A model generated the notes under the pieces. It was not told where the DNA came from and did no database searches. It worked only from the letters and a program-made list of their open reading frames with translations. DNA of 64,000 nt. It comes from Panopea generosa. Lineage: Eukaryota > Mollusca > Bivalvia > Adapedonta > Hiatellidae. This document shows, in pieces, positions 47,501 through 60,678 of this stretch (position 1 is its first letter; every line of letters begins with the position of its first letter). The translations under genes were made by a program, and so were the position numbers. Location of the stretch: contig CM055895.1 in the NCBI GenBank assembly GCA_029582155.1, positions 13,290,770 through 13,354,769 of the forward strand. Direction: 5' to 3'.

Positions 47501-49255
47501 TATTAATTAGCTGTTGTTAGTTCCCAAGTATGTTCAAATTATTGTTAGAGTCATTGTATCTATCTATTATTTATGAACTGTTGTTAGAACCCAAATATGT
47601 TAAATGTATTGTTAGAGCCACTGTATATCTGTTATTTATGAGCCACTGTATATCTGTTATTTATAAGCTGTTGTTAGAACCCAGATATGCTAAATGTGTT
47701 GTTAGAGTCACTGTAGATCTATTATTTATGAACTGTTGTTAGAGGCCAAATATGGTAAATGTATTGTTAGAGTCACTGTATATTTATTATTAATGAAATG
47801 TTGTTATAGTCCAAATATGTTAATGTATTGTTATGGACACTGTATATCTACTATTAATGAAATGTTGTTAGAGTCCAAATATGTTTAATATGTTGTTAGA
47901 GACACTGTATATATGTTATTTATGAGCAGTTGTTAGAGTCCAAATATGTTTAATGTATTGTTAGAGCCACTGTATATCTGTTATTTACGAGCTGGTTGTT
48001 AGAGCCAAGACATTTTTCAATATATTGTTAGAGCCAATGTATATATGTTATTTACGAGCTGTTGTTAAAGCCCAAATATGTTTAATGTATTGTTAGATAC
48101 ACTGTATTTCTATTATTAATTAGTGGTTGTTAGAGCCCAACTATGTTTAATGTATTGACAGAGTCACTGTATCTATCTATTATTTATGAACTGTTGTTAG
48201 AGCCCAAATATGTTTAATATGTTGTTAGAGTCACTGTATATCTATTATTAATTAGCTGTTGTTAGTTCCCAAGTATGTTTAAATTATTGTTAGAGCCACT
48301 GTATCTATCTATTATTTATGAACTGTTGTTAGAGCTTTAATATGTTTAATGTATTGTTATAGCCACTGTATATCTGTTATTATGAGCCACTGTATATCTG
48401 TTATTTTTGAGCTGTTGTTAGAACCCAAATATGCTAAATGTGTTGTTAGAGTCACTGTAGATCTATTATTTATGAACTGTTGTTAGAGGCCAAATATGGT
48501 TAATGTATTGTTAGAGTCACTGTATATTATTATTAATGAAATGTTGTTACAGTTCAAATATGTTTAATGTATTGTTATAGACACTGTATATCTACTATTA
48601 ATGAATGTTGTTAGAGTCCAAATATGTTTAATGTGTTGTTAGAGACACTGTATATGTTATTTATGAGCAGTTGTTAGAGTCCAAATATGTTTAATGTATT
48701 GTTAGAGCCACTGTTATCTGTTATTGATGAGCTGTTGTTAGAGCCAAGACATTTTTCAATATATTGTTAGAGCCAATGTATTTATGTTATTTACGAGCTG
48801 TTGTTAAAGCCCAAATATGTTTAATATATTGTTAGATACACTGTATATCTGTTATTTACGAGCAGTTGTTAGAGCCCAAACATTTTTCAATATATTTTTA
48901 GAGTCACTGTATATATATTATTTATGAACTATTGTTAGAGCCACTGTATATCTGTTATTAATGAGTCACTGTATATATGTTATTGATGAGCTGTTGTTAG
49001 ATCCCAAATATGTTTAATGTGTTGTTAGAGCCACTGTAAATATGTTATTATGAGCTGTTGTTAGAGCCCAAATATATTTAATGTGTTGTTAGAGCCACTG
49101 TATATCTGTTATTAATGAGCCAATGTATATATGTTACTTATGAGCTGTTGTTAGAGCCCAAATATGTTTAATGTATTGTTAGAGTCCAAATATGTTTAAT
49201 GTATTGTTAGAGCCACTGTATATATATATATATTATATGAGCTGTTGTTAGTGTC
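44501..49255. repeat. 65-bp satellite
   Basis: About 70 copies of a 65-bp unit: gagctgttgttagagcccaa, atatgtttaatgtattgtaa, gagccactgtatatctgtta, ttaat. Copies are well conserved between 44618 and about 47300 and more diverged beyond, with some truncated units (for example near 46120 and 47640). 44501-44617 is a degenerate leading edge. Confidence 0.95.
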
Positions 49256-49465
49256 CTTTTATGAGTATAATGTCCTCTTGCTTTTGTTAGATCTTAATCA
49301 TTTTTACTTTTATCTAGATATTGTATCTGTCCATATATGTTTCATGTATTCTAGATTATTAGAGCCCCACGTATCTTTAATTTGTACATGCTTTTGTAAG
49401 GACCCCAGTTTGATATTCTGCAGCTTGTGTAAAAGCCCCATTTGTTTAAAAGCCCCATATGTATA
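49256..49465. other. Transition between two satellites
   Basis: Weak traces of both neighbouring repeats. No gene; the plus-strand frame here has no family resemblance. Confidence 0.5.
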
Positions 49466-50755
49466 ATATACACCAGCTATTGTTGAAGTTACTGTTTGTT
49501 TGATATTGAATAACTAGTGTATGTCCCGTATATGTATAATATACACCAGCTATTGTTGGAGTTACTGTTTGTTTGATATTGTATAACTAGTGTATGTCCC
49601 GTATATGTATAATATACACCAGCTATTGTTGGAGTTACTGTTTGTTAAATATTGTATAACTAGTGTATGTCCCATATATGTATTATATACACCAGCTATT
49701 GTTGGAGTTCCTGTATGTTTAAAACTGTATAACTAGTGTATGTCCCGTATATGTTATTATAGACACCAGCAATGTTGAAGTTACTGTTTGTTTAATATTG
49801 TATAACTAGTGTATGTCCCGTATATGTATAATATACACCAGCTTTTGTTGGAGTTACTGTACGTTTAATATTGTATAACTAGTGTATGTCCCGTATATGT
49901 ATTATATACACCAGCTATTGTTGGAGTTACTGTTTGTTTAATATTGTATAACTAGTGTATGTCCCGTATATGTATTATATACACCAGCTATTGTTGGAGT
50001 TCCTGTATGTTTAATATTGTATAACTAGTGTATATCCCGTATATGTATTATATACACCAGCTATTGTTGGAGTTACTGTTTGTTTAATATTGTATAACTA
50101 GTGTATGTCTCGTATATGTATTATATACACCAGCTATTGTTGGAGTTCCTGTATGTTTAATATTGTATAACTAGTGTATGTCCCGTATATGTATTATATA
50201 CACCAGCTATTGTTGGAGTTACTGTTTGTTTAATATTGTATAACTAGTGTATGTCCCGTATATGTATTATATACACCAGCTATTGTTGGAGTAACTGTAT
50301 GTTTAATATTGTATAACTAGTGTATGTCCCGTATATGTATTATATACACCAGCTATTGTTGGAGTTACTGTTTGTTTAATATTGTATAACTAGTGTATGT
50401 CCCGTATATGTATTATATACACCAGCTATTGTTGGAGTTACTGTATGTTTAATATTGTATAACTAGTGTATATCCCGTATATGTATAATATACACCAGCT
50501 ATTGTTGGAGTTACTGTTTGTTTAATATTGTATAACTAGTGTATGTCCCGTATATGTATTATATTCACCAGCTATTGTTGGAGTTACTGTATGTTTAATA
50601 TTGTATAACTAGTGTATGTCCCGTATATGTATTATATTCACCAGCTATTGTTGGAGTTACTGTTTGTTTAATATTGTATAACTAGTGTATGTCCCGTATA
50701 TGTATTATATACACCAGCTATTGTTGAAGTTACTGTTTGTTTAATATTGTATACC
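49466..50755. repeat. 73-bp satellite with 146-bp dimer pattern
   Basis: About 17 copies of a 73-bp unit: gtatatgtattatatacacc, agctattgttggagttactg, tttgtttaatattgtataac, tagtgtatgtccc. The ccagctattg motif recurs at 49911 and 49984, a 73-base step. Between about 49920 and 50700 units with ctgtttgttt alternate with units with ctgtatgttt, so the true repeat there is a 146-bp dimer. Confidence 0.93.
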
Positions 50756-51264
50756 TATTTCTTTACGAGTAATCAGCTCCAGCTGTTATAACAGCACTTC
50801 AGTCCCTATTTGTTGAATATTTTCGAGCTGTTGTTAGTGTCCCATTTTTGAATAATATACTGTAGCTGTTGTTTAAAAGTTTTACAAGTGGTAACGGCTC
50901 TTATTGTTGCTAAAGCTCCAGTGTATACTACACTCAAGCTTGTGTTATAGTTCTTGTATGCGTAATATGATCTAGCTGTCGCAGGATTCCACAAGCGGTT
51001 GTTAGGGCCTCGGTATTCTAAGTTTCACCAGCCCCTTTATGTTTGGTATACTCTTGTTATTTTGTAAGTACCTCTGTATGTGTAATATTCTCTAGCTGTT
51101 GTATTTCTGACTTTTCATGATGGTTGTGGTATTGGGAAAATTGTAAATCATACTTTGAAAGTAATCCTGCAAGTTATCCAAAAAAGTTGGTAGACTCTTC
51201 CTTGATAAGCATTTCGGTACACAGTATGTGAACCTTTCACGAACTGGATTATATTACTTTCCCT
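50756..51264. other. Satellite debris and unique sequence
   Basis: Scattered agctgttgtta motifs to about 50950 are decayed satellite units; the remainder is unique-looking. Confidence 0.5.
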
Positions 51265-51505
51265 CTTTAGAGTCATCCGTGGCTGAGTGGTCTAAGGCGC
51301 CGTCACAAGATCGCTGATCTATCCCTGCTGAGGCCGTAGGTTCGAGTCCTGTTCGCTCCAAAAACATAATGCGATAAAGTTTGCCAATTACTTGCGGAAG
51401 AACGGTGGTTCTACTCAGATTCATTCTGAGGTTTTTCTCCACCAATAAAACTGGATATTCCATATATGACCAGAATCCTGTTGAAAATGGCGTTTAACCC
51501 CATTC
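51265..51505 (+). repeat. tRNA-Leu/Ser-like SINE (family D), full length
   Basis: The head reads gtggctgagtggtctaaggc with a long variable region and ends with aggttcgagtcctgttcgct, so it derives from a tRNA with a large variable arm. The body includes cggaagaacggtggttctac, and the 3' end gaaaatggcgtttaacccc. It is too divergent and too long to be a working tRNA gene. Confidence 0.75.
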
Positions 51506-51639
51506 AAAAAAATGTTTCCCATAACGGGTAAATTTTAAAACCCGGTTCTCATTCATGTATATTACATTATACCCTGTCTAAGTGATACATTTTGAAAAAA
51601 GTTATACTGATTTAAATTCATTGAACAAGATTAAGATCT

Positions 51640-51778
51640 TCATTTAACCTCACTTCAGGTTATATAGCGAATAGAACCACCGTCCTTCCGCAAGCGACTG
51701 GAAACTTTCTCACATTAAATTTTTTGAGCGAGCGGGAAACCTTAGCTGTGAGAGGTAAGTGATCTTGAGACGGATGCG
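51640..51778 (-). repeat. SINE family D fragment
   Basis: Minus-strand match to the same family: caccgtccttccgcaagcga, then agcgagcgggaaacc and gagaggtaagtgatcttgag. Body and head parts only, diverged. Confidence 0.55.
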
Positions 51779-51974
51779 TTTTTCTATATAAGAATTATAA
51801 ACATGTAAATGGAAATTCCGTAAATTGTTTTAAAATTCAATAGGTGTATCAGGCAATATTTTTTATTCACTTAAATGTTTATATGACGAATGTAAAGCCA
51901 CCATTAATGTAAATGGTAAATATAGATTTATTTGATATATGTAGCGGTGTAAAGCAAATGGACGTTATTTCCCA

Positions 51975-52820
51975 AAAAACTGTTTTCAATATTCATCAAT
52001 GATTCAATATAAACCCGAACTTTTTGTCAGTATATCATTGTTTGCTGATGATATAGTTTTTAATATCGGTTTGTAAACATATAAGACGTACACTTAATGC
52101 TGTACGGTTTTGAAAAACTATATAGATATGGATGATGGAAGAGTAACAAAAATATTCACATACGATTATTTAAGATGTAAAATAAATTGGTCTTCAGATG
52201 TTGAATTTATATTTAAAGAAGGTGACTTAAAATCTTTGTCTTTAAGAAGTTTTCATAACATCACATTTACCCAAGATGTGCATGATCTTTTATTATAAAA
52301 TCATAAGACTAAATGGACAAATGATATAAATTCTTAGAATAAGCTAATCATTTAAAATTGATTGATTGATTGATTGGTTGATTGTATATTTAGCGTCATT
52401 TTAATGCCTTCGAGGGCTAACAGACGATCAGTTAACCTAACCACCGTTTCCTGGGATTAACCAGTACTCGAGCACACCCCGTCACCGCAAGTAACTGATA
52501 ACTATTCCACTTGAATCAGTGGTGAGAGACAAATGATAATCATTTACAAAAATATTAAACTTGACTATGAGTGCGAGTTGTATGTAAATATGAACCTTAA
52601 CAAACAATTACGATCATGTTTTACTTATAGTTCTACTCTCCGGTACCTTGTCCCTTGTAAATGAGTTAGGTTGGTGTATGGTTTACCCAGAACCAAAAGA
52701 TTTTGTAAACAGTGCAATTTGAATATTGTTGAACATGAAATGCATTTCATATTTTGTTGTCCTAAATTTGGTAATTTACGTAAACATTTGAACGCAAAAA
52801 ATGGATGAATAATGTGATAT
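51975..52820 (+). pseudogene. Non-LTR retrotransposon (LINE) remnant
   Basis: Scattered reverse-transcriptase landmarks in several frames: LFSIFINDSI (51980-52009), then LFADDIVFNIG (52038-52070), the catalytic Asp-Asp box. After an evident internal deletion come typical LINE C-terminal pieces: RVTKIFTYDY...NWSSDVEFIF (52137-52215) and, beyond a SINE, FCKQCNLNIVEHEMHFIFCC (about 52704-52763), a zinc-binding end block. Many stops and shifts; it is inactive. Confidence 0.7.
52345..52546 (-). repeat. 5'-truncated SINE (family A) inside the LINE remnant
   Basis: The body 52355-52536 matches 12986-13180 including the (ATTG)n tail, but the tRNA head is missing. It is flanked by a 10-bp duplication taatcattta (52345-52354 and 52537-52546). 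Confidence 0.85.
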
Positions 52821-54697
52821 AAGTCATACATATACAGGTTAAATTGACATTTTATAACAAAATAAAAGTGCAATAATATTTCTCGGAAATTGGATAGAAA
52901 GTGCGTTTAAATCAATGCAAATTTAAACACTTTTTTGTTCATTGTATTGCTAGATAAATGTTATCATTTATTTTAATTTGTTTTTGTTGTTTTGGGTTTA
53001 TTTTGTTGTTTTCGATGTTAAATAATGCCATGTAAGTTTGTTTATATATTTGTTGAAGTAAATGCAATTTTGATAAAAGGATTGACTGATAAGCCTTATT
53101 ATGCTGGTATTTCTTAACATTTTAATGTAGTAAATCTAACATGAATTGTACCCAGAGCTTTAATGAATAAATAAATTATGTATTTACATCTCACTTTCCG
53201 TACAGCTCTACTTCTCCTAAACTTTTGATCGATTTTGACCTAACTTATGTGAGAGTTTCATTATAACGACCAATTGTGGATATGGCAAATTTGTTAGGAG
53301 GTATCTGTATGAAGTTCAATTGTGCATACTCTCGTCTCTGTACTACTACCACTTGACAAAATCCATTAGTCAAATGACATTGGTATTTAACGACAGGCAC
53401 TGTTGGATATTCATGCCAACAGACACATTTCAAGTTTTTTAACTTATTTATACACATTAATTGATTTTTTTGCGTGTTTTAACATGTTTATGCAATAATT
53501 TATATAAATTTGAAGCTTTTGTGGAATATTAACTTGTTGTCGTTAAATAAAGACATTGCTGCTAGTATCATTACTCGATCCGACATTACAAATAAGCATG
53601 GCTGATGACTGAAATAAAGACATTTCAGAAGAGCTATGTATTGTGCACACACGCTCGACCTGTATTTTGGCGTGACCTTGTTAATATTTGATTATTCACA
53701 TGATCAGATCCGCCACAAACCTAAAGACTTCAAGAAGCATCACCTATAAAGTCCGATATTGTAGGATGAAATATTTAACACTGATTATTTAAATGCTATC
53801 ATGTATATAAAGCTTTTTTATGAACTTTTTGTTCAGAACCATGTGTTCTTTTCCGCTTCTGTAATACGCGGTTTACAGTCAGAATGTGAATTGTTGTTGT
53901 TGTTGTCGATTAAAATCTCGCCCGCTCTAAATGCTACAACAACAATTATCCTAAATCCGATAATTCCCGAGCTTCAGATTTTCGATAATCAGCGAAGTGC
54001 GTGCCGAAACTATCCGGAATTGGTTTCGCTAAAACCAATCACGAATACAATTGTTTATGGACGACCTTTTTAAACACGTAGAAAGTAACACGTTTTGTTG
54101 TAGCAAATAGCACCGATTTCTTCAAGTTGCTTGGATTCCTTTCTGACTAGCTGCAGTTGGATCATTTCGTGGACATAAGATGTATAGGCGAGGCCTCTTT
54201 AATGAATTAATTATATAAGTATGTTTGGTACCATTGCATGTGGGACAATGATCGAACTTGATCCGCAACTCATGGTGATTTCTGGGATATTATTTATAAA
54301 AAGAAATAGTGCAGCTTTTATGTTTTAAGAAAATACTCGTTGCTATAACACATCCTCTCGGAAAAAGTCAATCATTATTCAAAGCGTGCACGCAGTCATT
54401 GTTAAATTGCCATTTTATCGAGTAATAATGTGGACGGGAATATCGGCTCTTATTATTGCTATAATAAATAAGAAATAACAACCTTCCAATCTAATAAGAT
54501 GTACCGATCTTCCCTTCCATACCGAGGTTTATTTGATTAAATGACACATTAACAATGATTGTCCAAATAATAGGAAAGTTTTATGGTAATAAATATTATG
54601 GTGCCATACTGCATAACGTTTTTGCTGGAACTGGTTGTGAATAAAAACGACACTGGAGTATTGCAAGCAATACGTAAGTCCCCTGTTGGGTATTATT
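52821..54697. other. No recognisable feature
   Basis: AT-rich sequence. Frames at 53245-53457 (minus) and 53801-54073 (plus) have no family resemblance or splice support. Confidence 0.5.
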
Positions 54698-55205
54698 TGT
54701 TGCCATAGCAACCACAACTTTTTTCCGACTGAAAAAGTAATAAAATGTGCACGATTTTCTCATTTTGTTCTATACACATGCTAAGTTGGACATATGTAGC
54801 TTGGATACGTTTTGTGTTACCACAGTGTCAATGTTGTATCTGTAATTTTAGCTTTTTTGTTACTGTAACAACCACATTGTTCGTCCGACTGGGAAAATAA
54901 AATTATCTGCATGATCTCCTTATTTCCCTCTATCCACATGCTATGTTTCACAAATCATGTAGTTTGAATACTTTTTGTGTTACCAAATTTTATGTTACCA
55001 ATTTTGTTACTATAGCAACCACAATTTTAATCTAAGAAAAATAAATGACCTGTATTATCTCCTTATTGTCCTCTTTTTAAATGCGAGGTTAACATAGATT
55101 GGATACTTTTAAAGTAATCTTTCCGGAAGGACGGACCCTAGACGGACAGACAGCCGGACAGAGGGTAAACCTGTAAACTCCTCCGATGACAACGGCAGGG
55201 GACTA
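54698..55205. repeat. Diverged tandem triplication with GGACGGAC-type end
   Basis: Three units of about 120-158 bp beginning ttgttgccatagcaaccac (54698), ttgttactgtaacaaccaca (about 54857) and ttgttactatagcaaccaca (about 55004) share downstream motifs (ctcc/ttatt, acatgct, ggata-ctttt). They are followed by ggaaggacggaccctagacg, a composition seen at the ends of dispersed molluscan repeats. Confidence 0.65.
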
Positions 55206-55754
55206 AAACATTTCTATCATTTTCTGTCTATAAAGGCATCTACACATATATAAGACTAGAAGGTAACCATTGTAAGCGGCACTGCGATTGTGTTCACTAT
55301 GTCAAGGTTTACGAAGGACAGATGATTAGGCACTGTTACATAATATTGATAACATACCAAATAACAAAGAAATCACTAGAGACACAAATATTCTTTAATT
55401 CGATCAGCTTATCCTGGGCAGAAACTGTGTTGGACCGTTTGATTAAGTGCTCGTGTTTGGTATCGGACCGTTTTGATTAGGTTTTAAAGGGAGTTTAAAT
55501 AACTCCAGTTCTGAAAATTAGCAAGAAACGTCAGCTTGTGGTGTTTATCAAATGGTGACGCTAGGCCAAGCCATCATAATATGTATTATACGACTACGTA
55601 TATAACTTTTGTACTTTTAAAACAACAGAAACTATACTTACATAATGACCGGTCTTCCTTTTCTTCATGAAGAAAAGCGATTGCATATTTGATCAAGTGC
55701 ATCGCAATACAATGTAAGTGTAACATATAAATATTGATAAGTGTAAGATAGGAT
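55206..55754. other. No recognisable feature
   Basis: Unique-looking AT-rich sequence. Confidence 0.5.
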
Positions 55755-55918
55755 AGAGAACAGAGTGTTGGCCGCTTACACCAGAGGTTGCAGGTTCGAT
55801 ACCAAGTTCAACACTATATACTCTCAATAACAACATTCAGTACCTGGTCCTATCCAGGAAGTGAACTCGAGAGCACTTGACAAACCTCAGCATACTTCAC
55901 AATCGAGCTGTTATAAAC
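55755..55918 (+). repeat. tRNA-SINE (family B), diverged copy
   Basis: gaggttgcaggttcgatacc (box B region), then cagtacctggtcctatccag, then cttcacaatcgagctg match the family B body and tail in plus orientation. Confidence 0.6.
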
Positions 55919-58900
55919 TAAATTTGGTTAATTCTGAAATAAAAAAAAGGAGTAAAAATAGACCCATCGAATTTTTCTCCTTATTTTATTTTAAAATATT
56001 TAGTGAAAAAACTACTATTATCTCAACAAATAATTTTAGCAAACAACCCGTTACCGTGTTGATTTCATTTTTTGAAGAAAAAAAGATATTAACACTTTCT
56101 TTTAAATTCATTTATTCCAGACAATCTTCTATACTTATAGAATTATAAAGGTAATTAAAATTCTTCGGATTGATATCATACATGACTATGATGTTCTAAA
56201 GCACATACTTATAATCCAAATATGCTTGTTCACGTGGCAAGAACTGGACGTTGTCTTTATTTACACATTTTACAACATCTATATTAAAAATCCTAAATCA
56301 ACTATTCTAAAAAGAGGCCAAATTGGCAGAAATCGCTCACTTTATTTTCATGCGGCATTCATTTTTATTTATTTAACTTTTGAATGGTCCAGTAGAGAAG
56401 TTAGTTTGAACTTGTATGGGTACAATAACCTACGCTATATAAAAAATCTAAATAAAAGGATTATAATTTTCAGAAAAATATATTTTTTAAATTTTCTCTT
56501 TATTGGCTAGGGTAAACGAATGAACAAAAATTCACTACGTTAACCCTCTCGGGGCCACAGTGGCCCCTTATAAACATTTAAGCCACTTCAAAGAATCAAA
56601 TTTCAGATTTCTACGTAAAGATCAAAGTTCAGTTACAAGACCCCAGTAAATCATGCCCCAACTCATAAGGACCATTCACACCAAATGTGAAACTGTTGGC
56701 TAAACAGTTCTTAAGAAGTGTTTTTGGTGAAATTTAAGTTAATCCTTGATTGCTACTGCTTGCCCCTTATTTATATGAATACGCCTCTATAGATTTTTTT
56801 TTAAAAAGTTCAGTCAGTGAAAATAAGCTGAATATCTAAGTAATAACTTATTCCATAAATAAGTCAAAGTCATTTATGTAAACCTTTTTAACAACACAAT
56901 AGCGATTTCTTTACAGAATCAATAATATTGTTGAAAAACAAAATAGGTAAACAGCTCTATATCAATTTCAAATTCAAGATGATCAAAAACTTTAACATAA
57001 GATTTAAGACAGCTTATGTAACTCAGATATATACATTGTTCGTCTAAAATGATATGGACCTGTATATAAATTTAATTTGAAGCTGAAACATTGATGACGG
57101 ATGGACGACGAACAGACAGATTGACAGACGGACACAGAGCTTGCAGAATATATCACCCTGAGCTTTGCCTTGCTCAGTTGAGCTTATAATTAAGTCAATA
57201 TTTAAAACATTATATAATAATAACAATAGTTAACACCAGGAAAACACGTGTACCCTTCAGGAAACCACGTGTACCCTCCGGGAAACAGCTTCATTGTCCA
57301 TCCTACCATGGTAAAACCTTAAAATCAAACACCTGGATGTTTTGTTCTCTGCAGAATGTCATTTCCAGCTTTTTTACAAACAACCTCTCCAAATATATCC
57401 ATAAAACACATCCATTGGTGATCCTTATTCTTGTAAAAAGACAGCGTCCCATGAAACACTTGCATTGTTTCTAATCCATCTGAAAAACTGTGTGATATTC
57501 ATCAAATACTCTCGAAGACAAATCAATCTCACTCTTCCAAGAAATGTATGTTCTACCCTGGATCCTCCCAAGAACACCATCTTTACAGACCCTAACCTGG
57601 TGAATAAACTAGCATTTTTCTGTTTGTAAAACAGACTTGCTAAGCAAATCAAACATATGCATATCGATACTTTGTCAAAATATGTTTTGAAACACATTTA
57701 CAATTACATACATTCATAACTATACAACTTTAATTGGTAAATTCCACCGTGTCTACGTCTCGCAACTTTGCAAAGATATAAAAACATATAAATAAAATAC
57801 TATTTCCTTACAATTATTTCATGTATAACACAAAATGATGTTAAAAATTAACAAACAAAAATAGGTGAGACACAGCACTACTAAATTATTGCCATAATAC
57901 ATTTGTAAATGCTACATAAAATAACGTGATTTTGATAAAAACAACACCTGAACATCTAAGACAACTTAAGTTAATGTTTTAAAGAATCAAACATATATAT
58001 TTAACAAAATTGATAATATGAACATTCACATTTTCATTGCAAATCTGAGTAACTAACTCATACATGATTGAATGGTTTCAGAAAAACATCCTTTAAGCTG
58101 GCTGTCTTGGATTTCAGGCTTATTGGATTTTACATAAGAATCAACAAGCCTTTAAGCACTCTTTTTCTACAAAAAAAATGAAAACACAATTTGTTAATAA
58201 ATTGTATTGGAAATTTGAATTTTTAGAAAATCTAAAGTATTTACAGGCCATCTATACATGAAGTGCACAACTTATAAAAGTCAAATAACTTGATTAGTGT
58301 TCGGACATGTACTCGAAGGGTCAAAGAAAAATAACAAAAAAATCGACAACATGAACTAACAAGAGTGGACAATAATATCAAACATGATATAAAAATCTAA
58401 ACCAATAGTCTAAGCATAAAAGTGATATATTTCTAACAAAATACAAATAAAGTTTATGGCATTTGCCCCTAAGACTTCTTTCTTTAATACTGAATACACT
58501 TATTAGTTTAAATAATAGAATATAAAAGTAGATCAAGTATATATTTCAAAGAAATGAGCTTTCTGAAACAATTTAACCCTATTGTCTTCGTGTAAAAGGG
58601 GCAATAAATTTGCCTTATATTAAACATGAGTTATCTCTCTCAACCCTGTGAGTGCATTTAATGTTGGTGAACACACATGTGAAGTTTCATTGATATATCA
58701 ACTGAGATGTGAGCTTTCTAAAACATTTTAATGTATGGGTAGTATTAACTGATGACAAAGTTCCGCAGTATAAAAGGGTTCATAATTTTGACTACAACGC
58801 CGAGTTGATTTTGATAACTTTGACTATTCTTTATCATTTTCTATACAAAAGAAGATGCCATAAACAGAAGAAAACAGAAAAATTGTGCAAAAAAATCACA

Positions 58901-60678
58901 AAAACATGATATATTTAAATGCTATTTATCAAAAGTGTAACTGGTTTTATTTGCCAAATACTACGTTTAATCAATGTTTGTATAAACTGTCCGTGTAAAG
59001 TTTCTCTCGTTATATCAAACGTGTAAAGTGCAATTCGTCTATGTCGTTATATATATGCATCATAGTTCGGCTCCCATAGGCATTAATTTAAACAATACTT
59101 ACTGAAATTGTATTTGCTATGAACATTTTCATCAGTGTCTATGCGAGAACATGACTTCAAATTTAAACGTTACCCGTATTCTCCTTTAAGAGTTTTCAAA
59201 ATCTGCAGTTCTTGAAAGAATTTTTTTTACGATTTTTTTGACAAAAAAAAATTTGTAATGGCAGTCACAATGTATTTTGACCTGAAATAAAATATAGTCT
59301 ACTACAACGAACAATGCTATCATACAATCTATTCTTGATTTCTGCCAGTAAAGCTAAACTCTTTGAACGCCGAAAGACGTATTATAGCAATTAAACATAA
59401 ATTTATGATTCCAAAAAGAAACCAAAAAGTGTTCATGATCGGTGTTATAATTAAAGATTACAGTTAAAAAACTATTGAGATGTTTTTCTTCAAAATTTGA
59501 TTTTAATCTTTTTAAATCTCTAAAACATTTGGTGAACTAAATTTTAACAAATTTATAATGTTATGCCCCTAAAATTTCTATACCTGTGGTTTAAACATAT
59601 GTAACTGATAAAGACAGATGCCGATGGTTGGTAAAACAATTAAATACAAGCACTAGTTTTGGTAAAAAAAAAAAGAGTCCCAAATGGACTTAAGTCGCTA
59701 ACGGATTTTACCCGTCACTTCTTATCAAACTTTGAATGAACTAGCCTGTAAACAAGCAATATATGAGAAACATAATATTTATATTATCAGCTTTCTCATA
59801 GCCTTCTCATATAAAAATAAAAGCCTCTTTACATACATTTGAAACCACTAGTCAATGGAATCATTGATACCAAAATATGAATGAATTTGACTTTTTTTTT
59901 TTTCAGAAGAAAAGTTTTGAGACTCTGGGCCCTTACTGACCCCTCATGGGTATTAAATGCTCTGTAAAGGGCCTAAACTCAACTAGTACGTCTAAATATT
60001 CATGACTTTAATAGTCCATAAAGTAGATGAGGAAAAGAGAATTTCCAGTTTCTCCATAGTATTCCAATGTAAATTTCAAGTCCCTTTACTGGCCCCGATA
60101 CGAGATACTACAAATAAAATATCAAAGTTCCAGGCCAAGTGGTCATGATTTTAACTAACTAGAGAGAATTTTATGTAAGAACGCTTCACACATACACATA
60201 CTAACGTTGGTCAAAGGGCAAGCACAAAAGCTCACCACGGTGCCTTCAGCTCAGGTGAGCAAATATGGTTGTTTAAGGTGTTTCGGCTACCTTTACAGCT
60301 GACTTAGAACTAAACCGTAACGATTCGAATCAACTTAAAGAGTTACCTTAAAGTTTGTTAAGCCTAATCCTTTAGAAATCAGCCACAGCCATACACACAA
60401 GGAAACTAATGTAACAGTGTATGAAAGTGTACAGTATATTCTATATAATCAATAAAGAACAATCTAATACATTTTAAATAAAGTAATAGAAAACAAATAA
60501 TCTCCTTTACTTCTAATTATAAAGCGTCAACGCCTCTCCAGAGAACACTTATATATAGATATATTTATATATTTCACAAAGGAATATATACTTAGGAATA
60601 GCGAGCAAAATAACATAATGTAACCAGTTTGTATATCAGTATTTATCAACACAACTTTTACACTAAATAGTTCAATAG
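55919..60678. other. AT-rich intergenic DNA with scattered old repeats
   Basis: No gene is supported. Visible items: a dispersed-repeat tail gatgacggatggacgacgaa...accctgagctttgcc (57090-57185) with a related ctcaggtgagca at 60250; two copies of acacgtgtacccttc-like sequence (57243-57282); T-rich and A-rich tracts. Part of 60250-60678 is probably the 3' untranslated region of the tolloid-like gene. Confidence 0.5.

Noticed and set aside
44618-50755. Regular repeats that might suggest a CRISPR array
   Set aside because: Units are contiguous with no unique spacers, and the genome is eukaryotic; these are satellites.
51271-51360. Possible functional tRNA-Leu/Ser gene
   Set aside because: The head continues into a SINE body that is repeated elsewhere in the window, and the arms do not pair well enough.
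53801-54073. 90-codon plus-strand frame
   Set aside because: No family resemblance and no conserved motif; intergenic background.
55861-56510. Two frames of about 95 codons
   Set aside because: Very AT-rich, composed mostly of I, N, K, F and S, the first overlaps a SINE; looks random.
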